64,000 nucleotides of DNA from Nostoc sp. C052. GTDB lineage: Bacteria > Cyanobacteriota > Cyanobacteriia > Cyanobacteriales > Nostocaceae. The stretch is taken from assembly GCF_013393905.1 (NCBI RefSeq), contig NZ_CP040274.1:248001-312000 (forward strand). The letters run 5' to 3'. The position numbers were made by a program, and so were the translations under genes. Positions within the stretch are counted from its first letter, which is position 1. Every line of letters starts with the position of its first letter. Below the pieces are notes generated by a model. It saw only the letters and a list, made by a program, of their open reading frames with translations, had not been told where the DNA came from and did not search any database. This document shows, piece by piece, positions 17,126-24,845 of the stretch.

Positions 17126-19414
17126 TTAACAATTCAGTCCTGCCTGAAGTAACCTCTGCTGTAACCTTGTGTACCGCCGTTGGTCATCAGTAGAGCGCAC
17201 TGCCAGAGATATCGCTTTTTTTGCGCCAACCACTATCGCTAACTTCTTGGCACGGGTCAGCCCAGTGTAAAACAGGTTCCGAGTCAACATCATATAGTGC
17301 TGCATATAGATTGGCAAAATTACCACTGGATATTCTGACCCCTGGCTTTTATGAATAGTCACGCACCACGCTAGTAGTCTGCCAAGGTAACTTTGCGTGG
17401 TGGCAAGCAGAGAGGCAGAGGTGCGGAGGGGCAAGGGGGAAAGAACTTGTACAAATCTCTCCTCTGCTCCCCTGCTCCCTTGCTCCTCTGCCGACCTCCA
17501 CCCAGCAATTTTGGGTTGGCGAACTACTAGCGCAATTTCATTGAGGTCAGCGTAATCGTAAACCACAGTCCGCTCACCATATTGCACTGCAACTTCCTGC
17601 TCGACAGTATCAATGTTTTGGATAATTCCTAAGTCGCCGTTGAAAACTTCGCGGTTGTAGTCATTGGTTAGCTGGATGATGCGATCGCCCTCGCGTAATA
17701 AATTTCCACCTCTGTTAATCTCCACCTTGTTGGGGCTGGGTGGATTAATCAACTGCTGCAACACAGTATTTAGGTTGCGAGTCCCAACTACACCCCGCGT
17801 CATCGGGCAAAGTACCTGGACATCAGTAGCGGGATTAAAACCCAGCCGAGGGATGAAATCGGTAATCAACTCGCAGATTGCCTGTACACCATGTTCGGGC
17901 TGATGTCCGCCGCCGTGCCAAATACAGTCGGACACAGGATTGTCGGAGATTGGCTCGATTGTGGGATAAATTCCTCGATTAATTTGGTGAGCAGCAGTGA
18001 TAATTGCACTTGTTTGAGCTTGGCGGAATACCTGAGTTAACCGCACTACTGGCACGCAACCAGAATTAATCAAATCAGCGAGTATTTGACCTGGGCCCAC
18101 AGATGGTAACTGGTCAATGTCACCCACCAACAACAGTAAAGCGCCAGCTAGTACTGCTTTAATTAAGGAGTAAGCCAGAAACAAATCAAGCATCGAAGCT
18201 TCGTCAGCGATAATTGCCGTGTGGGGTAAAGGATTTTCGCTATCACGCTTGAAACCCCTTGAGCGCGGGTCAAATTCTAACAAGCGATGAATAGTTTTAG
18301 CTTCCAGCCCAGTCATTTCACCTAAACGTTGAGCAGCACGTCCAGTGGGTGCAGCTAGGGCTATGGATTTACCCATTGCTTTCCACAGGCTGACAATGGT
18401 GTGAGTTGTGAAGGTTTTTCCAACGCCAGGGCCACCTGTGAGGATCATGATTTTGGAGTAGGCTGCTGTTTCTACAGCTTGGAGTTGCTGTTCTGAAAGC
18501 TGAATTTTACGGCTGGCTGTAAAGCGGTTAATCCAATCACGCACACGCTCAATGTCAGTCTCAACAGGCTTTTCTAAGCGTTGGCGGATCAGTTGAGCTA
18601 AATTCTGTTCCGTATGAAAGTAAGTCGGTTTGTAGCAAAGTAGGGTTTTATTCTCATCCCACTCTCTAATCAGTTCATCTGTTAGAGCCATGTCTTTGAT
18701 GATTTGTGCAATTGCTTCTTCTGTGGGCTGATGAGATTCGGTAGTCAGTAGTTTTATTACCGACTCAATCAGTTCGCTTTGTGGCAGGTAACAGTGACCA
18801 TCTTCGGCGGCCTCACTTAGACAGTGGACAATCCCCGCACGATAACGAAATTCTGAGTCCGGTGCAATTCCTATATTTCTCGCAATCTTGTCAGCAGTCA
18901 GAAAACCGATCCCATAGATATCGGCTGCTAGCTGGTAGGGGTTTTTGGTAACAGTAGCGATCGCCTCATCCTTATATTGCTTGTAAATCTTCACAGCATA
19001 GGTGGTAGAAACACCATGCCCCTGGAGAAACACCTTCACTTCTTTGATCGCTTTTTGAGTTGACCAGGCGTTTTTAATGAGAGTGATCCGTTTTTTGGCA
19101 ATACCCTGGACTTCAATCAGTCGTTCAATCTGGTTTTCGATGATGTCCAGGGTTTCTAGCCCGAAGTGAGCAACAATCCGTCTTGCTGTGACTGGGCCAA
19201 CACCTTTAATCAGCCCACTGCCGAGGTATTTCTCAATTCCAGTCAGAGTGGCTGGTTTGGTTTCTTTATAATTAACTACCTGGAACTGTGACCCAAATTG
19301 TGGATGATCCCGCCAGAAACCAGTTAGCTGTAGAGTTTGACCTGGCTGGATGTTAGCAAAGCTGCCAACAATTGTTGTGAGTTCGGTGCTACGTGGGCGA
19401 GTCAGTCTTGCCAC
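17126..19414 (-). CDS. recD2: RecD2-like SF1B DNA helicase with in-frame insertion and an upstream nonsense codon
   Basis: The frame encodes the long-form RecD/TraA-like helicase: helix-hairpin-helix motifs (LGSGLIKGVGPVTARR), Walker A GGPGVGKT (residues 327-334), DEAS (motif II), LLLVGDIDQLPSVGPGQIL (motif III) and HKSQGSEYPVVI (motif V). The 52-codon insertion (residues about 628-680) sits just before motif V. Upstream, the frame continues to an ATG at 19528 (MSTPPNLSPQQVSAF), but codon 23 is TGA (19460-19462) where a TGG would read ITWVVERLTFYSAESGYTVA. Translation must therefore restart, for example at the GTG at 19414, without a visible Shine-Dalgarno. Two lesions make this a probable pseudogene in progress. 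Confidence 0.75.
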   Translation of the reverse strand: MARLTRPRSTELTTIVGSFANIQPGQTLQLTGFWRDHPQFGSQFQVVNYKETKPATLTGIEKYLGSGLIKGVGPVTARRIVAHFGLETLDIIENQIERLIEVQGIAKKRITLIKNAWSTQKAIKEVKVFLQGHGVSTTYAVKIYKQYKDEAIATVTKNPYQLAADIYGIGFLTADKIARNIGIAPDSEFRYRAGIVHCLSEAAEDGHCYLPQSELIESVIKLLTTESHQPTEEAIAQIIKDMALTDELIREWDENKTLLCYKPTYFHTEQNLAQLIRQRLEKPVETDIERVRDWINRFTASRKIQLSEQQLQAVETAAYSKIMILTGGPGVGKTFTTHTIVSLWKAMGKSIALAAPTGRAAQRLGEMTGLEAKTIHRLLEFDPRSRGFKRDSENPLPHTAIIADEASMLDLFLAYSLIKAVLAGALLLLVGDIDQLPSVGPGQILADLINSGCVPVVRLTQVFRQAQTSAIITAAHQINRGIYPTIEPISDNPVSDCIWHGGGHQPEHGVQAICELITDFIPRLGFNPATDVQVLCPMTRGVVGTRNLNTVLQQLINPPSPNKVEINRGGNLLREGDRIIQLTNDYNREVFNGDLGIIQNIDTVEQEVAVQYGERTVVYDYADLNEIALVVRQPKIAGWRSAEEQGSRGAEERFVQVLSPLPLRTSASLLATTQSYLGRLLAWCVTIHKSQGSEYPVVILPIYMQHYMMLTRNLFYTGLTRAKKLAIVVGAKKAISLAVRSTDDQRRYTRLQQRLLQAGLNC
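17371..17530. mobile_element. 152-bp ORF-invading inverted-repeat element, copy 3
   Basis: CTAG at 17371-17374 and 17527-17530 flank a core that looks identical to copy 1. Deleting 156 bp turns the helicase frame into NEIALAWCVTIHKSQGSEYP, the expected continuous motif V region. The insertion orientation relative to the gene is the same as in the sigma factor, so both proteins receive the same 52-residue peptide. Confidence 0.9.
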
Positions 19415-19528
19415 AGTGTAACCCGATTCAGCAGAGTAAAAAGTTAGGCGTTCTACGACTCAGGTGATTGTTTCGTGTTGAGGAAAGGCGCTTACTTGTT
19501 GAGGAGAAAGATTAGGGGGAGTGGACAT

Positions 19529-19837
19529 TGCTTATGATCAGATGCCGCACATTATTATAATATTGGAAGTTTAGCTATTCTAGTACATAAATACTAAAAT
19601 AGATATTCAATATTAGTGTCATCGAAAACTCACCCTAGTTCAAGCTTAAAAGCCGGGGCAGTGTGGCTGACACCAGATAAATCATTGCTTGGAGACTGAA
19701 AAAGTTAGCAATCATAGAAAGGGCAAAATCATAGTTGAAATGTTAAAGTTCAATCTACTGAATATAAGTTTCTTTTGCCAGTATGTGACTGATACCGATA
19801 TTGTTAAGTTGATGTCTTTATTATTTCTGTTCAGTTA
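19529..19837. other. Intergenic region between recD2 and parA
   Basis: A 309-bp AT-rich stretch between divergent genes. It must carry the promoters of the helicase (minus) and the parAB operon (plus) and is a reasonable place for a ParA or ParB operator, but I found no clear repeated site. Confidence 0.3.
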
Positions 19838-20593
19838 ATGAGCAAAGTCATTGCAGTTTTTAATCAGTCGGGTGGTGTCAGCAAAACTACTCTGACAATG
19901 AATTTAGGCTACCATTTGGCTCAAAGTCAGCAAAGCGTTTTATTAGTGGATATGGACCCCCAGGCTTCACTAACTACTTTTATGGGATTAGAGCCATCTG
20001 AACTAGATAAGACAGTTTATGAAGCTATTCTGGGAGAAGAACCATTACCAATTCGTCAGAATATACATGGGATGGATATGGCCCCCGCGAACATTAACTT
20101 AAGTGGCGCAGAATTAGAACTTGTTGTCGCAGATATGCGAGATATTCGACTAAAGGAGGCTCTTGAACCAGTTATCGCACAATACCAATTCATTTTAATT
20201 GATTGTCCACCAAGTCTCGGTATTCTTAGCTATATTAGCTTGGTGGCAGCCACACACGTACTCATTCCTATTCAAACTGAATATAAAGCTTTAAAAGGAA
20301 CAGAACTATTGTTAACAACGATTGCGCGTGTCCGTTCTCGGGCAAATCGAAAATTACAGATTGCTGGAGTAGTTCCAACCATGTACGATAACCGAACTGG
20401 ACAAGGCTCCCAAAGCTTACAGTCAATTACTAATTCTCTATCTAAGATTGGTACCATTTATCCAGCTATTCCTCGATCCGTAGCTTTTGCTGATGCAGCC
20501 CAAGAGCATATACCGTTAGCACTTTACAATTCTAAGCATCCATCTGTCACTATTCTCAAACAGATTGCTCAAAATTTGGAGACGTTGCCATGA
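19838..20593 (+). CDS. parA: ParA-family partition ATPase
   Basis: A 251-residue type I partition ATPase, which binds DNA non-specifically and moves ParB-bound plasmid copies. The deviant Walker A region reads FNQSGGVSKTTLTMNLGYHL (from about residue 8): the P-loop lysine and TT are present but the signature first lysine of KGGxxKT is replaced by Ser. Other motifs: VLLVDMDPQASLT (A') and FILIDCPPSLGILS (Walker B). No N-terminal helix-turn-helix, so it is the short (type Ib or chromosomal-like) form. It overlaps parB by 4 bp, showing translational coupling. Confidence 0.9.
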   Translation: MSKVIAVFNQSGGVSKTTLTMNLGYHLAQSQQSVLLVDMDPQASLTTFMGLEPSELDKTVYEAILGEEPLPIRQNIHGMDMAPANINLSGAELELVVADMRDIRLKEALEPVIAQYQFILIDCPPSLGILSYISLVAATHVLIPIQTEYKALKGTELLLTTIARVRSRANRKLQIAGVVPTMYDNRTGQGSQSLQSITNSLSKIGTIYPAIPRSVAFADAAQEHIPLALYNSKHPSVTILKQIAQNLETLP

Positions 20594-21543
20594 GGATGAA
20601 GAAGCGTGTTAGTCAACCTTATGAAATTAAAGGAGTCGATGCTTTATTTGGAGTTGAAGAAGCAGTAGACAATAGTAGCGCTGCTTTCCTTATCCCAATA
20701 GAACAAATAGTTTTACCACATCAACAACCTCGTCGCTACTTTGCTCCTCAAGCCATGCTTGAGTTAGTAGAGTCAATTAAACAGCATGGAATTCTTCAGC
20801 CCCTTCTCGTCCGTCCTCAAAAGGATGGGAAATATGAACTAGTTGCAGGAGAACGTCGTTTCCAAGGGGCTAAAACTGCTCAATTAGAGTTTGTACCTGC
20901 TGTTATTAGGGAAATGACAGATGTTGAAGCACTTGAACTAGCACTCTCGGAAAATCTCCAAAGAGAGGACTTAAACCCAATTGAGGAAACAGAGAGTATT
21001 GTTGCTCTCTTAGGATTAAAACTTAATCAAACCACAGAATCAATAGTTGCTTTACTTCAATCAGCAGCTCATCCAGAACGAGAGGCCGTGGATAACGTTA
21101 TCCACAGCCAAGAATGGCAGTCTCTACTTGAGGTATTTAACACAATCGGAAAGTTTTCCCCCGAAAGTTTTAGAACCAATCGTCTCCCATTATTAAAACT
21201 TCCTATAGATGTTATGGAAGCTCTCCGCTCAGGAGTAATCGAGTATACTAAAGCCAAAGTAATTGCGCGGATTAGGGATGAAGCCCTACGTAAATCATTA
21301 CTGTCTGATGCAATTCAAAATAATTTATCTTTAAGTCAAATTAAAGAGCGTCTTGCTAAAATTCAAGCAAACACGCCTGGAAATACAGATAAAAAATCAT
21401 CTTCTTTAAAAAAGAAGATAGATGAAGCCTACAGTAAAGTAAAAAAATCAAAGGTTTGGGATAATCCCAATCAGCACAAGCGATTACAAAAAATATTAGT
21501 AGAACTTGAAGCTTTATTAGTTGAAAGCAGTGATGATAACTGA
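20590..21543 (+). CDS. parB: ParB-family partition protein
   Basis: A 317-residue ParB. The N-terminal CTPase/ParB domain shows LVESIKQHGILQPLLVRPQ, the box II signature LVAGERRFQGAKTA and LALSENLQREDLNPIEE. The central part is the helix-turn-helix for parS binding and the C-terminus is basic and helical (KKKIDEAYSKVKKSK), likely for dimerisation. Compared with many ParBs, a duplicated-looking segment occurs around residues 138-155 (TESIVALLGLKLNQTTESIV), an apparent short internal repeat. It is coupled to parA. Confidence 0.9.
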   Translation: MRMKKRVSQPYEIKGVDALFGVEEAVDNSSAAFLIPIEQIVLPHQQPRRYFAPQAMLELVESIKQHGILQPLLVRPQKDGKYELVAGERRFQGAKTAQLEFVPAVIREMTDVEALELALSENLQREDLNPIEETESIVALLGLKLNQTTESIVALLQSAAHPEREAVDNVIHSQEWQSLLEVFNTIGKFSPESFRTNRLPLLKLPIDVMEALRSGVIEYTKAKVIARIRDEALRKSLLSDAIQNNLSLSQIKERLAKIQANTPGNTDKKSSSLKKKIDEAYSKVKKSKVWDNPNQHKRLQKILVELEALLVESSDDN

Positions 21544-21724
21544 AACTACATTTAGTATGGCAATCAGCATTCCTAAAGTCATTCCTTCAAAATAGGCAAA
21601 TGGCGATTAGATTGTTACGGGAGAAGTGCTTTCTACAACATCGATTCCTTCACCTTGGCAGCAATGATGGCACACACCAAGATCAAGAGTGATTGGTAAA
21701 AGATATTTACAAATGATAATGCAA

Positions 21725-22231
21725 ATGAGATTTTTACCCTCAATAATAACTGCACTAACGGCACTGACACTAACTAGTTGCAGCACTACTACTGCTGAAC
21801 AGTATGAAGCTACAGCACTCACCAGTTACACCTGGCAAGTTAAGTATGCGAATAACCTAACTAGTCAACCACAACCACGCATTGAAACCTTTGCGAATAC
21901 TTCAATATTGAATAGGAATGGATTGAAACCACCAGGAGCAGTTGTTGGACCAGATGACCGAGGGTTATGGTGGCCTACTTTACCGCCGCGACCAAGTGTT
22001 GATGAAGTTGAACAACGTAAAAAATCTCAAGAAGAGGCAGGTAAACCTGAATTGATAAAAGATGTTCAGTACAAACTGACCTACGGAGTGGGTAATTTAC
22101 AGAAGACACTACCTACTAATTATGATGTTTATCGGCAAGTAGTAAAAGCTTACGCCCAAAGAACTCCTTTGGAATTGACTTTGGGTGTGAATGATAATTC
22201 AGTAGAAAAAGCTGAACCTGTAAGCAAGTAG
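21725..22231 (+). CDS. Small lipoprotein
   Basis: From the Met at 21725 the protein is 168 residues with a lipoprotein signal peptide, MRFLPSIITALTALTLTSC, with a lipobox LTSC. Earlier in-frame ATGs at 21689 and 21713 would add up to 12 residues. The mature part is Pro-rich (GLWWPTLPPRPSVDEV) and has YKLTYGVGNLQKTLPTNYDV near the end. It could be an outer-membrane VirB7- or TraV-like lipoprotein of the transfer apparatus, but it lies far from the transfer operon, so this is only a possibility. Confidence 0.65.
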   Translation: MRFLPSIITALTALTLTSCSTTTAEQYEATALTSYTWQVKYANNLTSQPQPRIETFANTSILNRNGLKPPGAVVGPDDRGLWWPTLPPRPSVDEVEQRKKSQEEAGKPELIKDVQYKLTYGVGNLQKTLPTNYDVYRQVVKAYAQRTPLELTLGVNDNSVEKAEPVSK

Positions 22232-22380
22232 TAACCCACTCGTTACGTAGTCAGCAAGAAGTTAAAGATCAAGACTGAATTGCTTTTCAACAAAAAATTG
22301 ATAGTAAAGTATAAATCAAAGAGTCAACGATGATCTAAATTAATTTCTGCTGCATTGATAAAAAGATTTCAAAAAATCCT

Positions 22381-22526
22381 AATGGGGGCTATATAGGGGC
22401 TATATATACCCCAACAATAACTCAAGACTTTGATGAGATTTTGACACCTATATAGGGTATATATAGGTGCTAAATGGGGTATATTTGACTGATTAACATT
22501 TTGTACCCCATTTAGCCCCCAAGGGG
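22381..22526. promoter_or_regulatory. Palindrome array upstream of the ParM-like gene (parC-like centromere/operator)
   Basis: The array contains GGGGCTATATATACCCC (ending 22412), CACCTATATAGGGTATATATAGGTG (22445-22469) and ACCCCATTTAGCCCCC (from 22505), all built from GGGG/CCCC and TATATA blocks, in a 400-bp gene-free region. In type II partition systems the centromere is a set of repeats directly upstream of parM, so position and structure fit. Confidence 0.55.
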
Positions 22527-22646
22527 TTATGATAAGCTCTTGAGATTAGGAAAAAAAGGGGAAGTTATTTTATTCTTCTTTCTCTTGCCCTTGCAGATAA
22601 CTTGAACAGATAACTTTCACAAATAAAGTGTATTACCTTTGTATTT

Positions 22647-23606
22647 ATGTCAAACATTCACACGTTACAAAAAATTTTTCCTGCGGGTTTCGATAACGGT
22701 TACGGAAGCCTAAAACTTTTAGTCGAAGGATTTGAAGTAGTTCGTGTCCCCAGCTATATAACTAATGCCGAGATGGAAGATGTTTCAGGGCGCGTAGTTT
22801 TTAACGGCACTGCTTACACAGTTGGAGAGTCAGCTTACCGTACAGGAAATTATTTTGACCGCAACACAGACAATAATGAAAATAAAGTCAATAATGCGTT
22901 GTTGACTTTATTGGGTGCATTGGCACATCTCCCACACCGTAAGGCTTGGCACTTAAAATTAGTAGTTAGCTTACATGACGTTGGTCTGGCTGAAGAATTA
23001 CAAAAAGTACTCAATGGAGAATATCAGCCAATACTTGCTGGCAAACAATCAGACGTGAAAGTAGAAGTCCTGAAAGTTGTACTAGAGGGAATGGGTGCAT
23101 TGTTTGGGCATCCACTACCAAAAAAATTAACCATTTTAGACTTTGGCAATGGAACAACCCTGTATTCTCGTTACAACCGGGGTCAACGAGAAGTTCACAC
23201 TGCCTACCCTATAGGTGTAGAAGTTCTCATCGATGATATCTCCCAAAAAATGAAGCATTTAAATGGCGGAAAAATTGGGGATGCCTCCAAGATCCGATTT
23301 TGTCTGGAAATGGGGCATACCCGATACAGCCGGGACATTGATATCAAAGATGTATACAGTACTTGTTTGAAAGATTGGTATGAAAAATACTTGAAGAAAG
23401 TGGTAAATCTCACATTGGATGCCAAGCACCAAGGTGATGAAATCTGGGCGATTGGTGGAGGCTGCCTCTTACCAGGATTTAAGAAGCTGTTGGAGAAAAA
23501 CGGCTTCAAAATCCTGGACAATCCGGTAGAAGCCAATGTCTTTGGGCTTTTAGAGATGGCAAAGACCATTTCTGCCAAGAATCCAGCATCTACATCTATT
23601 AAGTGA
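22647..23606 (+). CDS. parM: ParM/StbA-like actin-family plasmid segregation protein
   Basis: A 319-residue actin-fold ATPase expected to polymerise and push plasmid copies apart. Phosphate-1 motif FDNGYGSLKLL (Asp16), phosphate-2 LTILDFGNGTTLYSRY (Asp165) and the adenosine motif IWAIGGGCLLPGF (about residues 272-284) are visible; the connecting regions match the ParM/Alp size class. It is preceded by the palindrome array and followed, with 5 bp spacing, by a small gene, the classical parC-parM-parR order. Cyanobacterial plasmids with both ParAB and ParM are unusual enough to note. Confidence 0.8.
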   Translation: MSNIHTLQKIFPAGFDNGYGSLKLLVEGFEVVRVPSYITNAEMEDVSGRVVFNGTAYTVGESAYRTGNYFDRNTDNNENKVNNALLTLLGALAHLPHRKAWHLKLVVSLHDVGLAEELQKVLNGEYQPILAGKQSDVKVEVLKVVLEGMGALFGHPLPKKLTILDFGNGTTLYSRYNRGQREVHTAYPIGVEVLIDDISQKMKHLNGGKIGDASKIRFCLEMGHTRYSRDIDIKDVYSTCLKDWYEKYLKKVVNLTLDAKHQGDEIWAIGGGCLLPGFKKLLEKNGFKILDNPVEANVFGLLEMAKTISAKNPASTSIK

Positions 23607-23611
23607 TCGCA

Positions 23612-23902
23612 ATGGCAGACAAACTTGACTTAACCCCAGAAAAAGTTCGGATCAAAGATAGCTACCGAGAGCGGATATTTGCCGAATCACAGCAATTAGG
23701 TAAAAGTTACCTGGAGACGCTTTATTTTATTATTGATTGCTATTTTGCTTTCAGAAAGGGTGCATTCCCGACACAACAAGCGACTTTCACGCCAATTAAT
23801 ACAGAAGATAACAAACTCTCTTCAAGGACTGCAACTCCATTCGCTGAGGAGGAAGAAGAAGATTCTGATGGAGAAACATTCAGCCTTGACTTTGATTTGT
23901 AA
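23612..23902 (+). CDS. parR: Probable ParR-like adaptor
   Basis: A 96-residue protein (MADKLDLTPEKVRIKDSYRE...) with an N-terminal region that could be a ribbon-helix-helix or helical DNA-binding domain and an acidic tail (AEEEEEDSDGETFSLDFDL). ParR proteins have this layout: an N-terminal DNA-binding domain and an acidic C-terminus that contacts the ParM filament. The assignment rests mainly on position directly behind parM. ATG 23612 is chosen over the GTG at 23603. Confidence 0.55.
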   Translation: MADKLDLTPEKVRIKDSYRERIFAESQQLGKSYLETLYFIIDCYFAFRKGAFPTQQATFTPINTEDNKLSSRTATPFAEEEEEDSDGETFSLDFDL

Positions 23903-24062
23903 CGGGAATGTATTGGCACAAGAATGCAACAGGTTTAGCACAGTAAGTTCAAGATTTGAGTTTATAATCCAATCCGACTTCAAGACTTTGAGTTTAAGCA
24001 AGCAAAGTAGGCCAGTTAATCTAATTTTTGAAAGGCACTATTAATTACAGGACATCGAAATT

Positions 24063-24656
24063 ATGAAACTTGGTGGCATGAATGAGGAGGAATTTGAATA
24101 TTATGAAGACAATAATCCAGCACTGTCTAAAATCATACAGCGTAACATTCGGACTCTGATTCGCCTTCGACTTCAGGCTGCTAATAAACGAAATCTACAA
24201 GACCGAATTGCGGATATGATTACTTCTTTTTCAGGACATATAGTTTTTGTTTACGTACATATCGTCTGGTTTGGAGCTTGGATTGTTTTGAACACAGGAA
24301 GAATCGGCGTGCATCCGTTCGATCCATTTCCCTACGGACTATTGACAATGGTGGTATCGCTGGAAGCAATTTTTCTGTCAACATTTGTGTTAATTAGTCA
24401 AAACCGCCTCAGTGAAGAAAGTGAATATCGAACAAACTTAAATTTACAAATTGCGCTACTGACAGAGCATGAAGTCACACGAGTATTACAAATGCTTGAT
24501 GCGATTCAAGACAAAATGGGCATTGACAATGATGAAGACAGTGAGCTTGCTGATTTAGAAATGGAAACCAAGCCCGAAGATGTACTAACTGAAATTGAGC
24601 GGCTTCAGCAGTTAGCACTGAAGAGAAAAAAGCTGATTAAACATAATTCGAGATAA
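24063..24656 (+). CDS. DUF1003 family membrane protein
   Basis: A 197-residue protein with two transmembrane segments (HIVFVYVHIVWFGAWIVL, about residues 60-77, and YGLLTMVVSLEAIFLSTFVL, about 98-117) separated by the conserved FDPFP motif, followed by ISQNRLSEESEYRTNLNLQI and LLTEHEVTRVLQML. These are hallmark DUF1003 blocks. Function unknown; likely an inner-membrane protein. Full length. Confidence 0.85.
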   Translation: MKLGGMNEEEFEYYEDNNPALSKIIQRNIRTLIRLRLQAANKRNLQDRIADMITSFSGHIVFVYVHIVWFGAWIVLNTGRIGVHPFDPFPYGLLTMVVSLEAIFLSTFVLISQNRLSEESEYRTNLNLQIALLTEHEVTRVLQMLDAIQDKMGIDNDEDSELADLEMETKPEDVLTEIERLQQLALKRKKLIKHNSR

Positions 24657-24845
24657 AGACTTTTTTCAATTTGATTGAGCGCAACCCTCTATAGAGAGAT
24701 ATCTTTTTAATCCCCTCAAATAGTACTCAGCGATGCCTACGGCTGTAAATTACGCGCTTTTCACTCTTGCAGCTGCTAACTGTAAAATCCAGATATTCAA
24801 GGGACTAATTTTTGTAGTGCAGATTTGAAAGATACATCGTTCCTG

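Noticed and set aside
23733..24044. 103-residue plus-strand ORF overlapping the ParR-like gene
   Set aside because: Alternative frame of 23612-23902 with poor composition beyond it; no start signal.
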